Of a DNA stretch of 64,000 bases, positions 41,204-51,277 are shown in pieces (the first letter of the stretch is position 1; each line of letters starts with the position of its first letter). This DNA is from Pyxidicoccus trucidator (lineage in GTDB: Bacteria > Myxococcota > Myxococcia > Myxococcales > Myxococcaceae). A program made the position numbers and the translations under genes. The notes under the pieces were generated by a model. It was given only the letters and a program-made list of their open reading frames with translations, was not told the origin of the DNA and made no database searches. The DNA is taken from positions 405,339-469,338 of the forward strand of contig NZ_JAAIXZ010000007.1 of the NCBI RefSeq assembly GCF_010894435.1, read 5' to 3'.

Positions 41204-42198
41204 CGCGGGACCTCCACCCCCTGCACCACCTCGCGCAGCACGTCCGTCGGCGTGGCCCCATCCAGCTCCGCGTCCGGCGACAGCAGCAGGCGGTGCTTCA
41301 GCACCGGGCCCGCCAGGAAGCGCACGTCGTCCGGCGTGACGAAGCCACGCCCCCGGAGGGCCGCCAGCGCCTTCGCCGCCAAGAGTAGGTGCACGCCCGC
41401 GCGGGGCCCCGCGCCCAGGCGGATGCGGCTGGACGAGCGCGTGGCCGCCACCAGCTTGCGGACGTAGGCCAGCACCGGCGGCTCCACCGTCACTTCGCTG
41501 AGCGCCGTGCGCGCCGCCAGCAGGCCGTCCTTCGCCACCGCCGCGTTGACGCCCGCACGCGCCAGGTCGCCCGAGTCGAAGCCGCGGTGCACCGCGGCCA
41601 GAATCGCGTCCTCCTCCTCCGGCGCCGGGTAGCCCACCTCAATCTTCAGGAGGAAGCGGTCCAGCTGCGCCTCGGGCAGCGGGTACGTGCCCTCGGACTC
41701 CACGGGGTTCTGCGTGGCGAACACCGTGAAGAGGGGCGACAGCACCAGGTTGCGGCCCTCCAGCGACACGCCGCGCTCCTGCATGGCCTCCAGCAGCGCG
41801 GACTGCGTCTTGGCCGGAGCGCGGTTGATTTCGTCCGCCAGCAGCAGGTCCGTGAAGATGGGGCCGCGCACCAGCGCGAAGGCCTGGGACTTCAAGTCGA
41901 AGACGCTGGTGCCCAGGATGTCGGCGGGCATCAGGTCCGGGGTGAACTGGATGCGCTTGAAGTCCGCGCCGATGCTGCGCGACAGGGCCTTGGCCATCAG
42001 CGTCTTGGCCACGCCGGGCACGCCCTCCAGCAGCACGTGGCCGCCGGCGAGCAGGCCCACGAGCATCAGCTCCAGGACCTCGTCCTGGCCGACCACGGCC
42101 TTGCGCACCTCGTACAGCACACCCTCGCGGATGGCGTGGGCGGCCTGCACGGCGGCGCCGTTCGAGGTGAAAGCGGGAGCGGTATCGGTGACGTTCAT
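41200..42198 (-). CDS. MoxR-family AAA+ ATPase
   Basis: A 332-residue AAA+ ATPase with Walker A GVPGVAKT (about residues 59-66), Walker [12 protein letters not shown] and sensor region [20 protein letters not shown]. MoxR ATPases act as chaperones for metal or cofactor loading or for complex assembly, with a VWA partner. It sits between DUF58 and DUF4350 genes with 4-base overlaps on both sides. The ATG at 42198 gives [14 protein letters not shown]. Confidence 0.95.
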   Translation of the reverse strand: MNVTDTAPAFTSNGAAVQAAHAIREGVLYEVRKAVVGQDEVLELMLVGLLAGGHVLLEGVPGVAKTLMAKALSRSIGADFKRIQFTPDLMPADILGTSVFDLKSQAFALVRGPIFTDLLLADEINRAPAKTQSALLEAMQERGVSLEGRNLVLSPLFTVFATQNPVESEGTYPLPEAQLDRFLLKIEVGYPAPEEEDAILAAVHRGFDSGDLARAGVNAAVAKDGLLAARTALSEVTVEPPVLAYVRKLVAATRSSSRIRLGAGPRAGVHLLLAAKALAALRGRGFVTPDDVRFLAGPVLKHRLLLSPDAELDGATPTDVLREVVQGVEVPR

Positions 42199-43475
42199 GT
42201 CGTTCCGGGAGTGCTGCGCCGGCCGGTGCCGGCGGTGTGGAGGCGTTGGCGCAGCCTGGCCGCGACGGCGGCAAACTGCTGGAGGTCGTTGTCACTGGCC
42301 ACGGTGTCCGCCTGGGCATTCACCGCCTTGAGTCCCTGCGCCAGGTCCGCGCGGCCCCGCTCGCGCAGCCCGTCCGCCACCGTGGCGGCGGGCGCGTGCG
42401 GTGGCAGGCCCGCGTGCAGAGCCAGCTCCTGGGTGAGGCCCCGGGCGATGAGGCCCGCGGCGAAGCCCTGGTGGCGGCCCTCGCGGTACAGGCGGCCCAT
42501 GGCGAAGAGGGCGTCGGTGGCGCCCACGCGGGCGGACTCGGGCGGAGGGCGCGGGCGGCCGAAGCGCCGCAGCGACACGGACCACAGCACCACGCCGAGC
42601 AGCAACTGCGCCACCGCGAAGTGCAGGCCGTAGCGCCGCGCGAAGTCCACCACCGAGCGCTCGTTGGTGAAGCCGTGGTGGAACTCGTCGAACTCGTAGG
42701 GGCCGGGGCCCAGGGCGGCCAGGGTGCTCAGCCAGAACTGCGCGTTGTCCGCGCGCGCCAGCGCCCGGTTCATCGCCAGCTCCGGCGCGCCCACCACCAG
42801 CACCCGGCCCTGGCCATGCGGCACCACCGCCGCCACCACCTGGCCCAGCCGCTCGTCCTCCAGCACCGGCACCGCGCCCTCCGGGAGCTGGAGGTACGCC
42901 TGTACCTTCGCCTCCACCCGCTCCACGCCCAGCGTGTACGGCGTGGGCATGGGAGGCACCAGCGTGCGCATGGGCAGGGTGGTGTCCGCCTTCACGAGCT
43001 TGACGGAGAGGGCGTCCAGCAGCGGGTTCTCCCGCGAGCCCCAGGGCACGTACACCAGCGTGCCGCCGCCCCGGACGAGCTCCAGCAGCTTCTCGTGCTC
43101 GTCCTCGTCCAGCGCGGCGGCGCGGAAGGCGTTGAAGCCGGTGCGCGGAACGTTCTCGTCCTCCAGGCCGGCATCGGGCTCGGCGGCGAGCCGCGTCTGG
43201 TCCGGGTCCTCCTCGTATGCGCCGTCCACCTCCACGGCCAGCAGTACCTGAGTGGCCTGGCCGGAGACGAGGCGCAGGTCCGCCATGCGGCGGGCCACGG
43301 GCAGCCCGCTCTCCTGGGCGAGCAGGAAGAGGGCGCGCGCGCCGTCCTCCTGGGCGCGGAAGGTGGACAGCGTGTCGGCGAACTCGCCGCGCCGGGCGCT
43401 CTTCACGAGGAAGGAGCCGAGCACGACGGTGAGCACCAGTCCGCCCACCACCAGCAGCGGGAAGCGGTCACGCAC
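42195..43475 (-). CDS. DUF4350 membrane protein
   Basis: A 426-residue protein: a signal-anchor span ([18 protein letters not shown]), an extracytoplasmic ThuA or glutamine-amidotransferase-like domain ([33 protein letters not shown]), a second span near residue 290 ([12 protein letters not shown]), and a helical cytoplasmic tail. DUF4350 is a regular member of RDD/SpoIIM/MoxR/DUF58 clusters. The GTG at 43475 overlaps the upstream DUF4129 gene by 8 bases, so it is coupled to it. Confidence 0.88.
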   Translation of the reverse strand: MRDRFPLLVVGGLVLTVVLGSFLVKSARRGEFADTLSTFRAQEDGARALFLLAQESGLPVARRMADLRLVSGQATQVLLAVEVDGAYEEDPDQTRLAAEPDAGLEDENVPRTGFNAFRAAALDEDEHEKLLELVRGGGTLVYVPWGSRENPLLDALSVKLVKADTTLPMRTLVPPMPTPYTLGVERVEAKVQAYLQLPEGAVPVLEDERLGQVVAAVVPHGQGRVLVVGAPELAMNRALARADNAQFWLSTLAALGPGPYEFDEFHHGFTNERSVVDFARRYGLHFAVAQLLLGVVLWSVSLRRFGRPRPPPESARVGATDALFAMGRLYREGRHQGFAAGLIARGLTQELALHAGLPPHAPAATVADGLRERGRADLAQGLKAVNAQADTVASDNDLQQFAAVAARLRQRLHTAGTGRRSTPGTT

Positions 43476-45366
43476 CGGCGGCCTCCTGGGGGGCGGGCGC
43501 GGCCAGCAGCGGCTGGGTGAGGCTGCGGAACTCGCGGTAGCCCTCGGCGCCTACCGGCAGGTTGCCGTACCACGCGAAGTCGAAGCGCCGCGTCAGCTCG
43601 CGGAAGGGCGCCTTCCACTCCGCGCGTCCTCGGAACTGGCGCAGGTAGTCCCAGTTGCTCAGCGTCACGTCGTAGAGGATGGCCCCGTCGCGGTGCAGCC
43701 GGGACAGCAGCGCCAGGTACAGGCTGCGCACCGCCTCGCGGTACTCGCCCCGGGCGGCCAGCTCGTCGGCCAGGTGCGCCCAGCCCTCCGGCGGGCGGGA
43801 CAGCGCGTGCGTCGAGTCCCCCGCCAGCGCCACGGCGTCCACCGTGGACACCTCCAGGCCTCCGCCTTCGCCCTTGCGCTCCTTCTTCAGGTACATGAGC
43901 AGCAGTCCGCCCAGCACCACCACCGTCAGCGTCACCAGCAACACGACGAGCACGTTGGCCACGGCGTTGCCGGTGATGAGCGGCGTGTTCAAGTCTCTCG
44001 GCGGAGGCGCCGGGTCCCTCTTGAAGAGCTCCTTGAGGAACTCACCCAGCCAGTCGATGAACCGCCGCCACCAGCCCGGGGGCTCGGGGGGCGGCGTGGG
44101 CTCGTCGGAGGACTCCACCGGAGGCGCCACCGCGAACTCCGGTCGCGCGAGGATGTCCTTCGCTCGCGCCGTCGCGGCCCTCGCGTCCACCCGGGCCTGG
44201 GCGTCCACCGTCTGGGTGGCCTGCGCCAGTCCCCGCTCCAGTGAAGCCAGCGCCGAGTCGCAGTCCTCGTCGTCCCAGGCCTGGCGCTCCACGGTGCGCA
44301 CCAGCCGGTCCAGCTTGCCCGCCTCGGCGGGGCCGAGCGTGCCCAGGGACTCGAAGCGTTTGTCCTCCGAGGGGCCGGTGCCCTCGCACGCCTCGGCCAC
44401 GGCGCCCAGCCGCTTCGCCGCGTCGCGGCCCGAGGCCACGGGCGGCCTGGGGGCCTCGTCGTCCTCCTGGGGCTGGGCCCGGGCCGGGCTCGCGGTCAGC
44501 AGACTCGCGCCCAGCACCAGCGCCAGCACCGCCGCGCTCCGGGAGCCGAGCGGCCGCCCCGAGCTCCTCGCGGGCAGTTGCTGCACGGCGGCCAGCAAAT
44601 CCAACCCCTCCTGCCGCACGCGCCCGTCCACCAGCAGCAGCGTGGCCGAGGCGGCGCGCACCGGCTCGAAGAGGGCGAACGTCATGGCCGCGAGGAACAG
44701 CAGCCACGAGGGGGTGTCCAGCGAGGCGAAGCGCTCGGCGAACGTCAGGTCGATGCCGGCCAGCTTCCGGCCGAGAATCAGCCCGAAGTTGGCGGCGATG
44801 TGCAGGTTGAAGAAGGCCAGCAGCTGCACGCTCATGAGGACGCGCACCAGCATCGCGGTGCCGCGCGCCGGGCCCAGCAGCCGCGAGCACAGGCCATACA
44901 GCCGCAGCGGGCTGCCCCGGCCGTGCATCACCGCCGCGTAGCCCACGCACTGCGCGGAGAGGATGAAGAAGCCGATGCCCAGCGTCAGCACCATCATCAG
45001 CGTGTTGAAGATGAAGAGGTACGCCACGGTGATGAAGAGCGCGGGCGCGCGGCCCAGCGCGGCCCGCATCGACGCCCACGCGGAGGGCTCGCCCTTCGTA
45101 CCCAGCAGCACCTCCTGCACGTAGTGGCACGCCGCGCCCTGGCACAGCCCCCGGACGAACCACGCCAGGGTGAGGGCCAGCGAGGGCAGCGCCAGCGGCT
45201 GGCCCAGGCGCACCGCCTCGGCCAGGTACAGCACCGCGGCCACGACGGCGGCGCCGCCGGGCACGGTGACGGCCCAGACGCCCGCGTTGCGCGCGCACAG
45301 CCGCAGCGCCGCGTCCATGAGGGCCACCGCGCCCCGGGGGCGCAGCTCGAGAGCGGAGACGGCCAT
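43468..45366 (-). CDS. Membrane protein with C-terminal DUF4129 domain
   Basis: A 632-residue protein. Residues 1-290 are a membrane region of six or more spans (GVWAVTVPGGAAVVAAVLYL). Residues 300-470 are a periplasmic helical part after a signal-like stretch (LGASLLTASPARAQPQ). A span follows near 495-520, and residues 545-625 are DUF4129 (EYREAVRSLYLALLSRLHRD, RFDFAWYGNLP). The internal signal-like segment suggests that two ancestral genes, a SpoIIM-neighbour membrane protein and a DUF4129 protein, may have fused. Part of the MoxR operon. Confidence 0.82.
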   Translation of the reverse strand: MAVSALELRPRGAVALMDAALRLCARNAGVWAVTVPGGAAVVAAVLYLAEAVRLGQPLALPSLALTLAWFVRGLCQGAACHYVQEVLLGTKGEPSAWASMRAALGRAPALFITVAYLFIFNTLMMVLTLGIGFFILSAQCVGYAAVMHGRGSPLRLYGLCSRLLGPARGTAMLVRVLMSVQLLAFFNLHIAANFGLILGRKLAGIDLTFAERFASLDTPSWLLFLAAMTFALFEPVRAASATLLLVDGRVRQEGLDLLAAVQQLPARSSGRPLGSRSAAVLALVLGASLLTASPARAQPQEDDEAPRPPVASGRDAAKRLGAVAEACEGTGPSEDKRFESLGTLGPAEAGKLDRLVRTVERQAWDDEDCDSALASLERGLAQATQTVDAQARVDARAATARAKDILARPEFAVAPPVESSDEPTPPPEPPGWWRRFIDWLGEFLKELFKRDPAPPPRDLNTPLITGNAVANVLVVLLVTLTVVVLGGLLLMYLKKERKGEGGGLEVSTVDAVALAGDSTHALSRPPEGWAHLADELAARGEYREAVRSLYLALLSRLHRDGAILYDVTLSNWDYLRQFRGRAEWKAPFRELTRRFDFAWYGNLPVGAEGYREFRSLTQPLLAAPAPQEAAGA

Positions 45367-45369
45367 GCG

Positions 45370-45639
45370 CTAGCCCGCCGCCATCTGAGCCACGAGCAGG
45401 ATGCCACCCCAGACGAGGCCCATCCCCACCAGCGCCAGCACCACGTTGCCCACGGTCCACTCCCGCCGCTCGCCCGGGCCCTCCAGCGCCTTGAGGCGCC
45501 GGTCCAGGCAGCTCGCGCAGCGGTTGATGCCCTCGAACTGCGTGGTGCACTCCCGGCAGATGACGCGCCGGCACTCCACGCAGACGCCGAGGCCGGCGCG
45601 CTCCGGGTGGTAGTGGCAGCGGCCCGAGCCCTGAATCAT
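45370..45639 (-). CDS. B-box-type zinc-finger membrane protein
   Basis: An 89-residue protein. Residues 7-50 carry CHYHPERAGLGVCVECRRVI then CRECTTQ and CASC, a Cys/His set like a B-box zinc finger; residues 62-85 are one membrane span. It is the first gene of the MoxR operon, ending 3 bases before the next start. It may recruit partner proteins to the membrane; no specific role is known to me. Confidence 0.85.
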   Translation of the reverse strand: MIQGSGRCHYHPERAGLGVCVECRRVICRECTTQFEGINRCASCLDRRLKALEGPGERREWTVGNVVLALVGMGLVWGGILLVAQMAAG

Positions 45640-45692
45640 GACGCCACCTTACGCAAACCCGGGCCCGCCGCACCACCCCCCGAAGAGGGCGC

Positions 45693-47264
45693 CTACAACT
45701 CGTCGAGGAACTCGTCGTTGTACGTGTAGCGCGACAGTCGCTTGACGAGCGCCTCCATGGCCTCTACCGGCTTCACCGAGTGGAGCATCTGCCGCAGCTT
45801 CTTCACCTTCTCGTACTCACGCAGGGTGAAGAGCTTCTCCTCCTTGCGCGTGCCGGACTGGGCGATGTTGACGGCCGGGAAGACGCGCTTCTCCGCGAGC
45901 AGCCGGTCCAGCGTCACCTCGGAGTTACCGGTGCCCTTGAACTCCTCGAAGATGACCTCGTCCATGCGGCTGCCGGTGTCGATGAGCGCCGTGCCGATGA
46001 TGGTCAGCGAGCCGGCCTCTTCCGTCGCGCGGGCGGCGCCGAAGATGCGCTTGGGGCGCTCCAGGGCGCGGCTGTCCACGCCGCCGGACATGGTGCGGCC
46101 GGAGTTGTCGATCTCCTTGTTGAAGGCGCGCGCCAGGCGGGTAATCGAGTCGAGCAGGATGACCACGTCCTTGCCGGACTCCACCAGCCGGCGGGCGCGC
46201 TCGATGGCCAGCTCCGCCACCTTGAGGTGGTCCACCGTGGGCCGGTCCGAGCTGGAGGCCAGCACCTCGGCCTTGATGCCCCGGCGCATGTCCGTGACTT
46301 CCTCGGGCCGCTCGTCGATGAGCACCACCATGACGTGGCACTCGGGGTGGTTGGAGAGCACCGCCTGGGCGATGCGCTGGAGCATGATGGTCTTACCCGT
46401 CTTCGGCGGGGCGACGATGAGCGCGCGCTGACCCTTGCCGATGGGGGCGATGAGGTCCAGCACCCGTGTCACCAGCTCCTTGTGGCCGTTCTCCAGCTTG
46501 AGCCGCTCGGTGGGGTCCACCGACGTCAGGTCCGCGAAGTGCGGCAGCCGCGGGGCGCCCTCCAGGGGCCGGCCGTCCACGGTGTCCACCTTCTGGATGA
46601 TGCCCTTGTTGCCGCGCATCTGCGCGAAGGCCGTGAGGTACTGGCCCTGCCGCAGCTTCAGCTTCTGCACCAGGTTCTTCGGCAGCTCCGGGTCGTCCGG
46701 CGCCGCCAGCAGGTTGCGCTTGAGCTGCCGCAGGTAGGCGTTGGGGCCCTTGGACTCCGTGTCCAGCACGCCCTCCACCGGCGACAGGTTGGACTGCGGC
46801 GCGGCCTCGCGCTGCCGCTCGCCGCCCCCGTGCTGCTGCTGGCGCTGCGGGTGGTGCTGCTCCCGCGCCTGCTGCGGCGCGTGCTGCGGGGCGGCCTGGC
46901 CCTGCTGCTGCTGCGCCTGCCGCTGGCGGTACTGCTCCAGCTCCTGCGGCGTCAGGAAGACCTGGACCTGTTGCCCGTCCGGCCCGGGCTGCATCCGGTA
47001 GGCCTGGCCATCCGGGGTGAAGAGCACCTGTGCGCCACGACGGCGGCGGCGGCGGCGGCGGCGGCGGCCGCCTGCCTGGCCGGGCTGTCCGGGGGCGCCT
47101 CCCTGGGAGGGGCCTCCCGCGCTCGCGCCATCGCCGTCGTCGGGACCCTCGTCGTCGCCCTCGTCGCCGCCGTCGTCATCCGCTTCGGGCGGAGGTGCCG
47201 GCCGGGCGGCCACGGGCATCGGAGGAGGGTCTCGGGGGTCGCTGTTATCGGGATTTTCGCTCAT
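45693..47264 (-). CDS. rho: Transcription termination factor Rho, divergent N-terminus
   Basis: A 523-residue Rho. The ATPase core is complete: Walker A PPKTGKT, VVLIDERPEEVTDM (Walker B/catalytic region), the DSITRLARAFN motif and the C-terminal LREYEKVKKLRQMLHSVKPV. The N-terminal 160 residues differ from the standard form: Pro/Asp-rich, a run of ten Arg (GG-R10-GAQ), then a Gln/His-rich region; the RNA-binding cold-shock-like domain is shortened and lacks GFGFLR. Extra basic RNA-binding arms occur in Rho of high-GC bacteria. ATG at 47264 starts MSENPDNSD. A second, standard Rho elsewhere in the genome is possible. Confidence 0.9.
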   Translation of the reverse strand: MSENPDNSDPRDPPPMPVAARPAPPPEADDDGGDEGDDEGPDDGDGASAGGPSQGGAPGQPGQAGGRRRRRRRRRRGAQVLFTPDGQAYRMQPGPDGQQVQVFLTPQELEQYRQRQAQQQQGQAAPQHAPQQAREQHHPQRQQQHGGGERQREAAPQSNLSPVEGVLDTESKGPNAYLRQLKRNLLAAPDDPELPKNLVQKLKLRQGQYLTAFAQMRGNKGIIQKVDTVDGRPLEGAPRLPHFADLTSVDPTERLKLENGHKELVTRVLDLIAPIGKGQRALIVAPPKTGKTIMLQRIAQAVLSNHPECHVMVVLIDERPEEVTDMRRGIKAEVLASSSDRPTVDHLKVAELAIERARRLVESGKDVVILLDSITRLARAFNKEIDNSGRTMSGGVDSRALERPKRIFGAARATEEAGSLTIIGTALIDTGSRMDEVIFEEFKGTGNSEVTLDRLLAEKRVFPAVNIAQSGTRKEEKLFTLREYEKVKKLRQMLHSVKPVEAMEALVKRLSRYTYNDEFLDEL

Positions 47265-47498
47265 GGGTTTCCAGACGGCGCGCGTCCCATGCAGGCCATC
47301 CCGGAGGGGAGGCGGAGACGCAGGGTGACTCAGGCTGTGGGACAGGGAGCCGGACGCGGGGCCTTGAAGCGAGCAGGCCGAACCGCCGGTCCCTGGAGCA
47401 CCCTGGCGGCCCTGAGGCCGTCCGGGATGCATGAACAACACTAACAGAGGCCGGGGGCGGCGCCGCCGCTTTTTTCACCCGATGTTGGGCTTCGGACC

Positions 47499-49976
47499 TC
47501 AATCCACGGTGAGGGTGAAGGGCATCATCGCCTTCATCCCCGGCTGGAGCAGCTCCAGATTCACTCCCGCGGAGCGCGCCAGCGCCCGCAGCGGCTCGGG
47601 AATGGCGGGCGGGGGCTCGGGCAGGAGGGAGAGCGCCGCCTGGACGCCCGGCTCCCCTCCGAGCCCGGAGAAGAAGCCCCGCGCCTCGCCGAGGATGACC
47701 ACGTCCAGGTCCTCGTCGGGGGCCACGCCGGCCCGCTTGCGCGCGGCCTCCACCGCCTCGGGCAGCCCGCCCAGCCGGTCCACCAGCCCGCGCGCTAGCG
47801 CGTCCTGGCCGCTCCACACGCGCCCCCGCGCCACCGCGTCCACCTGCGCCTTGTCCAGCTTCCGGCGCGCGGCCACCTCGGTGATGAAGACGTCGTACGA
47901 GGCATCCACCCACGCCTGGGCCGCCTTCTGCTCCTCTGGCGTCCACGGGCTCCACGTGTCGAACATGTTCGCCAGCGGCGCCCGGGCAATCGTCTCCTGG
48001 CCGATGCCGAGCACGCCGCCCAGCAGCTCCTGGAGCGCGGGCTTGATGTAGAAGACGCCGATGCTGCCGGTAATCGTGGGGGCCAGCGCGAGCACCTCGT
48101 GCGCGCCCATGGCGGCGTAGTAGCCGCCGGACGCCGCGACGTCGCCCATGGAGGCGATGACGGGCTTGTGCTTCGCCGCCTCCAGCACCGCCTGGTACAT
48201 CAGGTGCGAGGCCAGCACGTCGCCGCCGCCCGAGTCGACGCGGATGACGATGGCCACCACGGACGCGTCGTCCTGTGCCTGCTCCAGCGCCCGGATGACT
48301 GTCTCGGCGCCGGCAATCTGGCTGAAGCCCAGCGGGTCCTCGCGGCTGCGGCCCCCGGAGATGGTGCCCAGCACCGGCACCACCGCCACGCGGCGCCGAC
48401 GGCCCCAGCGCCCCTCACGCTCGTCCCGGGGCGCGTAGGTGGTCTTGAAGCGGCCCCCCGGCACCAGCTCCTTCACCTTCGCGTCCAGCTCGGTGGGGAG
48501 GATGACGCCGTCCAGGAAGCCCAGCGCGTGCGCCTGCTTCGCGGTGGCCAGGCCCGTGGCCCACAGCTCGCGCAGCCGCTCCGGCGGGTGCTTGCGCGAC
48601 TCGGCCACGCCCTTCTCGTACCAGGCCACCTGCGTGTCCAGGTACGCGTTCACCGTCTCCCGCCACGCATCGCTGGGCTCGGTCTGGGTGAGCTGCTCGG
48701 GCGCCGTCTTGTACTGCCCCACGCGCGCCACGTCCCAGCGCACGCCCAGCTTCTGCATCGTCCCGCCCACCGTCTGGAGGTGCGCCACCAGGCCGTTGAT
48801 GGGCAGCATCGCCTCGGGCACCGCGTAGACGCGGTCCGCCGCCGAGGCGATGAAGTAGCCCCGGTCGTCCGCCGACAGCAGCACCGCCATGACGCGCTTG
48901 CCGGAAGCGCGCAGCCGCAGCACCGCCTGACGCAACTCCTCCGCCTTGCCCCAGTCCACCCCCGGCAGGCCCTCCATCTTCAGCACCACGCCCGTCAGCC
49001 GCTCGTCCTTCGCGGCCAGGTCCAGCCACCGCGTCAGCCGCAGATACGGGTCCGTGTCTCTCGCCCCCAGCAGGGCCAGCAGCGAGCTGGTGCCGCCGGC
49101 CAGCACGTCGTTGAGGTCCAGCATCGTCACCACGCCGCCGGGCGGGCGCAGGCTCCGGTAGCTCTCGCTGGACAGGCGCAGCGCCACCACGTGGTCCGTC
49201 CCGTCCTCGGTGCCGCCCGCCGCGTAGGTGAGGCCGAGGCCGGACGTGTCCACCGTCGCCGCCACCTGGAGCGCCAGCGGCACGCCGCTGACGAAGCCGT
49301 GCGACACGCCCGCGCCCAGGCGCACCCCGGGAATCACCTCCGCGTTCAGCGTGTACGTGGCCCGCCCCTGGCGGAAGGCCCCCTCCGAGAAGAGCCAGTC
49401 CACGCCCAGCGTGTAGCGCTCGTCCAGCGGCCTCAGCCCCAGGCCCAGGTTGTACTGGCGCTCCAGCTTCACCTCGCCCTCCTCGGGGGCGTTGAGGTCC
49501 TTCACCACCGCCGCCAGCGACAGCCCGCGCGCCGGCCTCGCGGTGAGGCCCAGGTCGAAGCTGGACAAGTCATCGAGGTCGTCATCGTCCGAGCTGAAGC
49601 CGTGCCACGCGCCGCCCAGCTGCAGCGTGCGCGAGCCCAGCGACAGGCCCAGCGACGTCTTGCGGTAGTCCGGCTCCGCGTGGCCGCGCACCCACTCCAT
49701 GGCGCCGCCCAGGCCCAGGCCCAGCAGCCGCGTGGCCAGGAAGACGCCGTCTCCCACGCCGTCGCGCACCAGGTTGCGCTCGTGCAGGTAGAAGAGCTGG
49801 CTGCCGCTGACGTAGCCGAGCCCCGCCGGGTTGAGCGAGAGGGACGTGGCCTCGTCCACCAGGGCCGCGCCGGTGGGTGGCAGCGTCACCCCCCGCGAGG
49901 GCTGCTGGGCGCTGTCGATGGCGCCCGTCTGGGCAAGGGCAAGCGAGGGGAGCAGCAGGAGGGCGAGCAGGCGCAT
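47499..49976 (-). CDS. SppA-type signal peptide peptidase with N-terminal beta-barrel-like domain
   Basis: An 825-residue exported protein (signal peptide to LALAQ, residue 16). Residues 20-285 look like an outer-membrane beta-barrel domain of OMPP1/PorV style (EATSLSLNPAGLGYVSGSQL, LGLGLRPLDERYTLGVDWLF). Residues 290-800 are a tandem S49 peptidase like 67-kDa SppA, with the general-base Lys in VGQYKTAPEQ and the nucleophile Ser in ASGGYYAAMG. SppA degrades cleaved signal peptides in the inner membrane; the added barrel-like part suggests an outer-membrane or periplasmic location here. The join is within one frame with no break. Confidence 0.85.
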   Translation of the reverse strand: MRLLALLLLPSLALAQTGAIDSAQQPSRGVTLPPTGAALVDEATSLSLNPAGLGYVSGSQLFYLHERNLVRDGVGDGVFLATRLLGLGLGGAMEWVRGHAEPDYRKTSLGLSLGSRTLQLGGAWHGFSSDDDDLDDLSSFDLGLTARPARGLSLAAVVKDLNAPEEGEVKLERQYNLGLGLRPLDERYTLGVDWLFSEGAFRQGRATYTLNAEVIPGVRLGAGVSHGFVSGVPLALQVAATVDTSGLGLTYAAGGTEDGTDHVVALRLSSESYRSLRPPGGVVTMLDLNDVLAGGTSSLLALLGARDTDPYLRLTRWLDLAAKDERLTGVVLKMEGLPGVDWGKAEELRQAVLRLRASGKRVMAVLLSADDRGYFIASAADRVYAVPEAMLPINGLVAHLQTVGGTMQKLGVRWDVARVGQYKTAPEQLTQTEPSDAWRETVNAYLDTQVAWYEKGVAESRKHPPERLRELWATGLATAKQAHALGFLDGVILPTELDAKVKELVPGGRFKTTYAPRDEREGRWGRRRRVAVVPVLGTISGGRSREDPLGFSQIAGAETVIRALEQAQDDASVVAIVIRVDSGGGDVLASHLMYQAVLEAAKHKPVIASMGDVAASGGYYAAMGAHEVLALAPTITGSIGVFYIKPALQELLGGVLGIGQETIARAPLANMFDTWSPWTPEEQKAAQAWVDASYDVFITEVAARRKLDKAQVDAVARGRVWSGQDALARGLVDRLGGLPEAVEAARKRAGVAPDEDLDVVILGEARGFFSGLGGEPGVQAALSLLPEPPPAIPEPLRALARSAGVNLELLQPGMKAMMPFTLTVD

Positions 49977-50024
49977 ACGCCCCGGGACTCTAGGCGTCGA
50001 GGGCCCCGGGACAAGCGCCGCGCG

Positions 50025-51221
50025 TCACCAATCCTCGGTTCCGGACACCCCGTCCAGCGGGTCGTCCGCTTTCTTCTTCTTCTCCGACGCCTTGGTGCGA
50101 CCGCCGCGGTCCTCGGCGCTCCAGTCCTCGGTGCCGCCGCGGTTGTCCAGCGGGTCCGAGCTGCGAGTCACCTTCTCGCCGCTGCCGTTCACCAGCTGGT
50201 TCACCATGCGCTCCATCTCCGCCTTCAGCTGGCCGAACTCGTCGCCCTGGAGCGCCACGCGCCGGCCGCCCAGCCGCTGGCCGCTCTTCACGTCGTAGTA
50301 GCCCAGGTGCAGCTCGGCGCCTTCCTCCAGCGCCTTCAGCGTGCCCACCATGACCCTGTCCAGCCCCAGCGACTGGCCCATGGCCGTGACACCGGAGGAC
50401 TTCTGTCCGGCGCGCATCACCTCGCCCGCCACCCGGTCCAGCTGTACGTCATAGGCCTTGTACGCGGCCGTGGGCACCAGGTCCGTGCTCATCTCCACGT
50501 CGTCCGTCGTCACCTCCAGCAGCTGGCCGTGCTGCCGGAAACCGGGGCGCTCCATCCGCACCAGGTGCTTGCCGATGGCCAGCGCGGGCAGCGTCACCGG
50601 CGTGTAGCCCACCAGCTCTCCGTCCACGTACACCCGCGCGCCCGACGGCCGGGACTTCAGCGTGGCACCGCCGCGCAACTGCGCGGTGCGGCCGGTGGCC
50701 ACCTGCACGCGCAGGGCGAGGTACTCCCGGTTGAAGCGCTTGGGGGACAGCTCGTAGGTGGGGTTGAGGGCAATCAGGTCCATCAGCACCAGCTTCGCCT
50801 CCTCCACGTCGCCGCGCAGGTGGAGCACCGCGCCGTAGAGGGCCAGCGCCTCACACAGCGGCGAGCAGCCGCGCATGGCACCCGCGGCCGACTCCAGCTC
50901 CTTGAGGGTGCCGCGCACCTTCTTCTCCGCCTCCTCGTACTCCTTCTTGTCGAAGGCGGCGACGCTCTCCGAGAAGCTCTTGCGCGCACGGTCCAACGAT
51001 GCCTTGGAGGCCGTGTCCTCCGGCATGCCGAACAGCTCCTCGGGCTTGCGCACGGCGAAGCCGTCGAAGTTCCCCAGGGCATCGTTCATGTAGGTCTCCA
51101 TCCGCACCCCCGCGGACTCGGAGGCCGGGTCCATGGGCACCAGGAGACTGGAGACGCGCCGCGCCGGGGGGGGGGCCGCCAGGGCCAGCGTGGGGAGGAG
51201 GGCGAGGAGAAGGGCTTTCAT
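50025..51221 (-). CDS. PEGA-domain periplasmic protein
   Basis: A 398-residue protein with a signal peptide (cleaved near ALAAPPP). Residues 60-175 are helical and TPR-like; 185-250 are a PEGA domain (LKSRPSGARVYVDGELVGYT, then GKHLVRMERPGF); 250-350 are a beta/alpha region that may resemble TolB/CsgG-type nucleotide-free domains; the tail repeats (G)GTEDW-type ends (residues 366-371 and the C-terminus). ATG at 51221. It precedes no gene closely; the other PEGA gene upstream ends 56 bases before its start, so they may form an operon. Confidence 0.8.
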   Translation of the reverse strand: MKALLLALLPTLALAAPPPARRVSSLLVPMDPASESAGVRMETYMNDALGNFDGFAVRKPEELFGMPEDTASKASLDRARKSFSESVAAFDKKEYEEAEKKVRGTLKELESAAGAMRGCSPLCEALALYGAVLHLRGDVEEAKLVLMDLIALNPTYELSPKRFNREYLALRVQVATGRTAQLRGGATLKSRPSGARVYVDGELVGYTPVTLPALAIGKHLVRMERPGFRQHGQLLEVTTDDVEMSTDLVPTAAYKAYDVQLDRVAGEVMRAGQKSSGVTAMGQSLGLDRVMVGTLKALEEGAELHLGYYDVKSGQRLGGRRVALQGDEFGQLKAEMERMVNQLVNGSGEKVTRSSDPLDNRGGTEDWSAEDRGGRTKASEKKKKADDPLDGVSGTEDW

Positions 51222-51277
51222 GGGGAACCTCGGAGCAGGCGACGCGAGCCGCCCGCCGGACATTCAAACCCTGCGTC

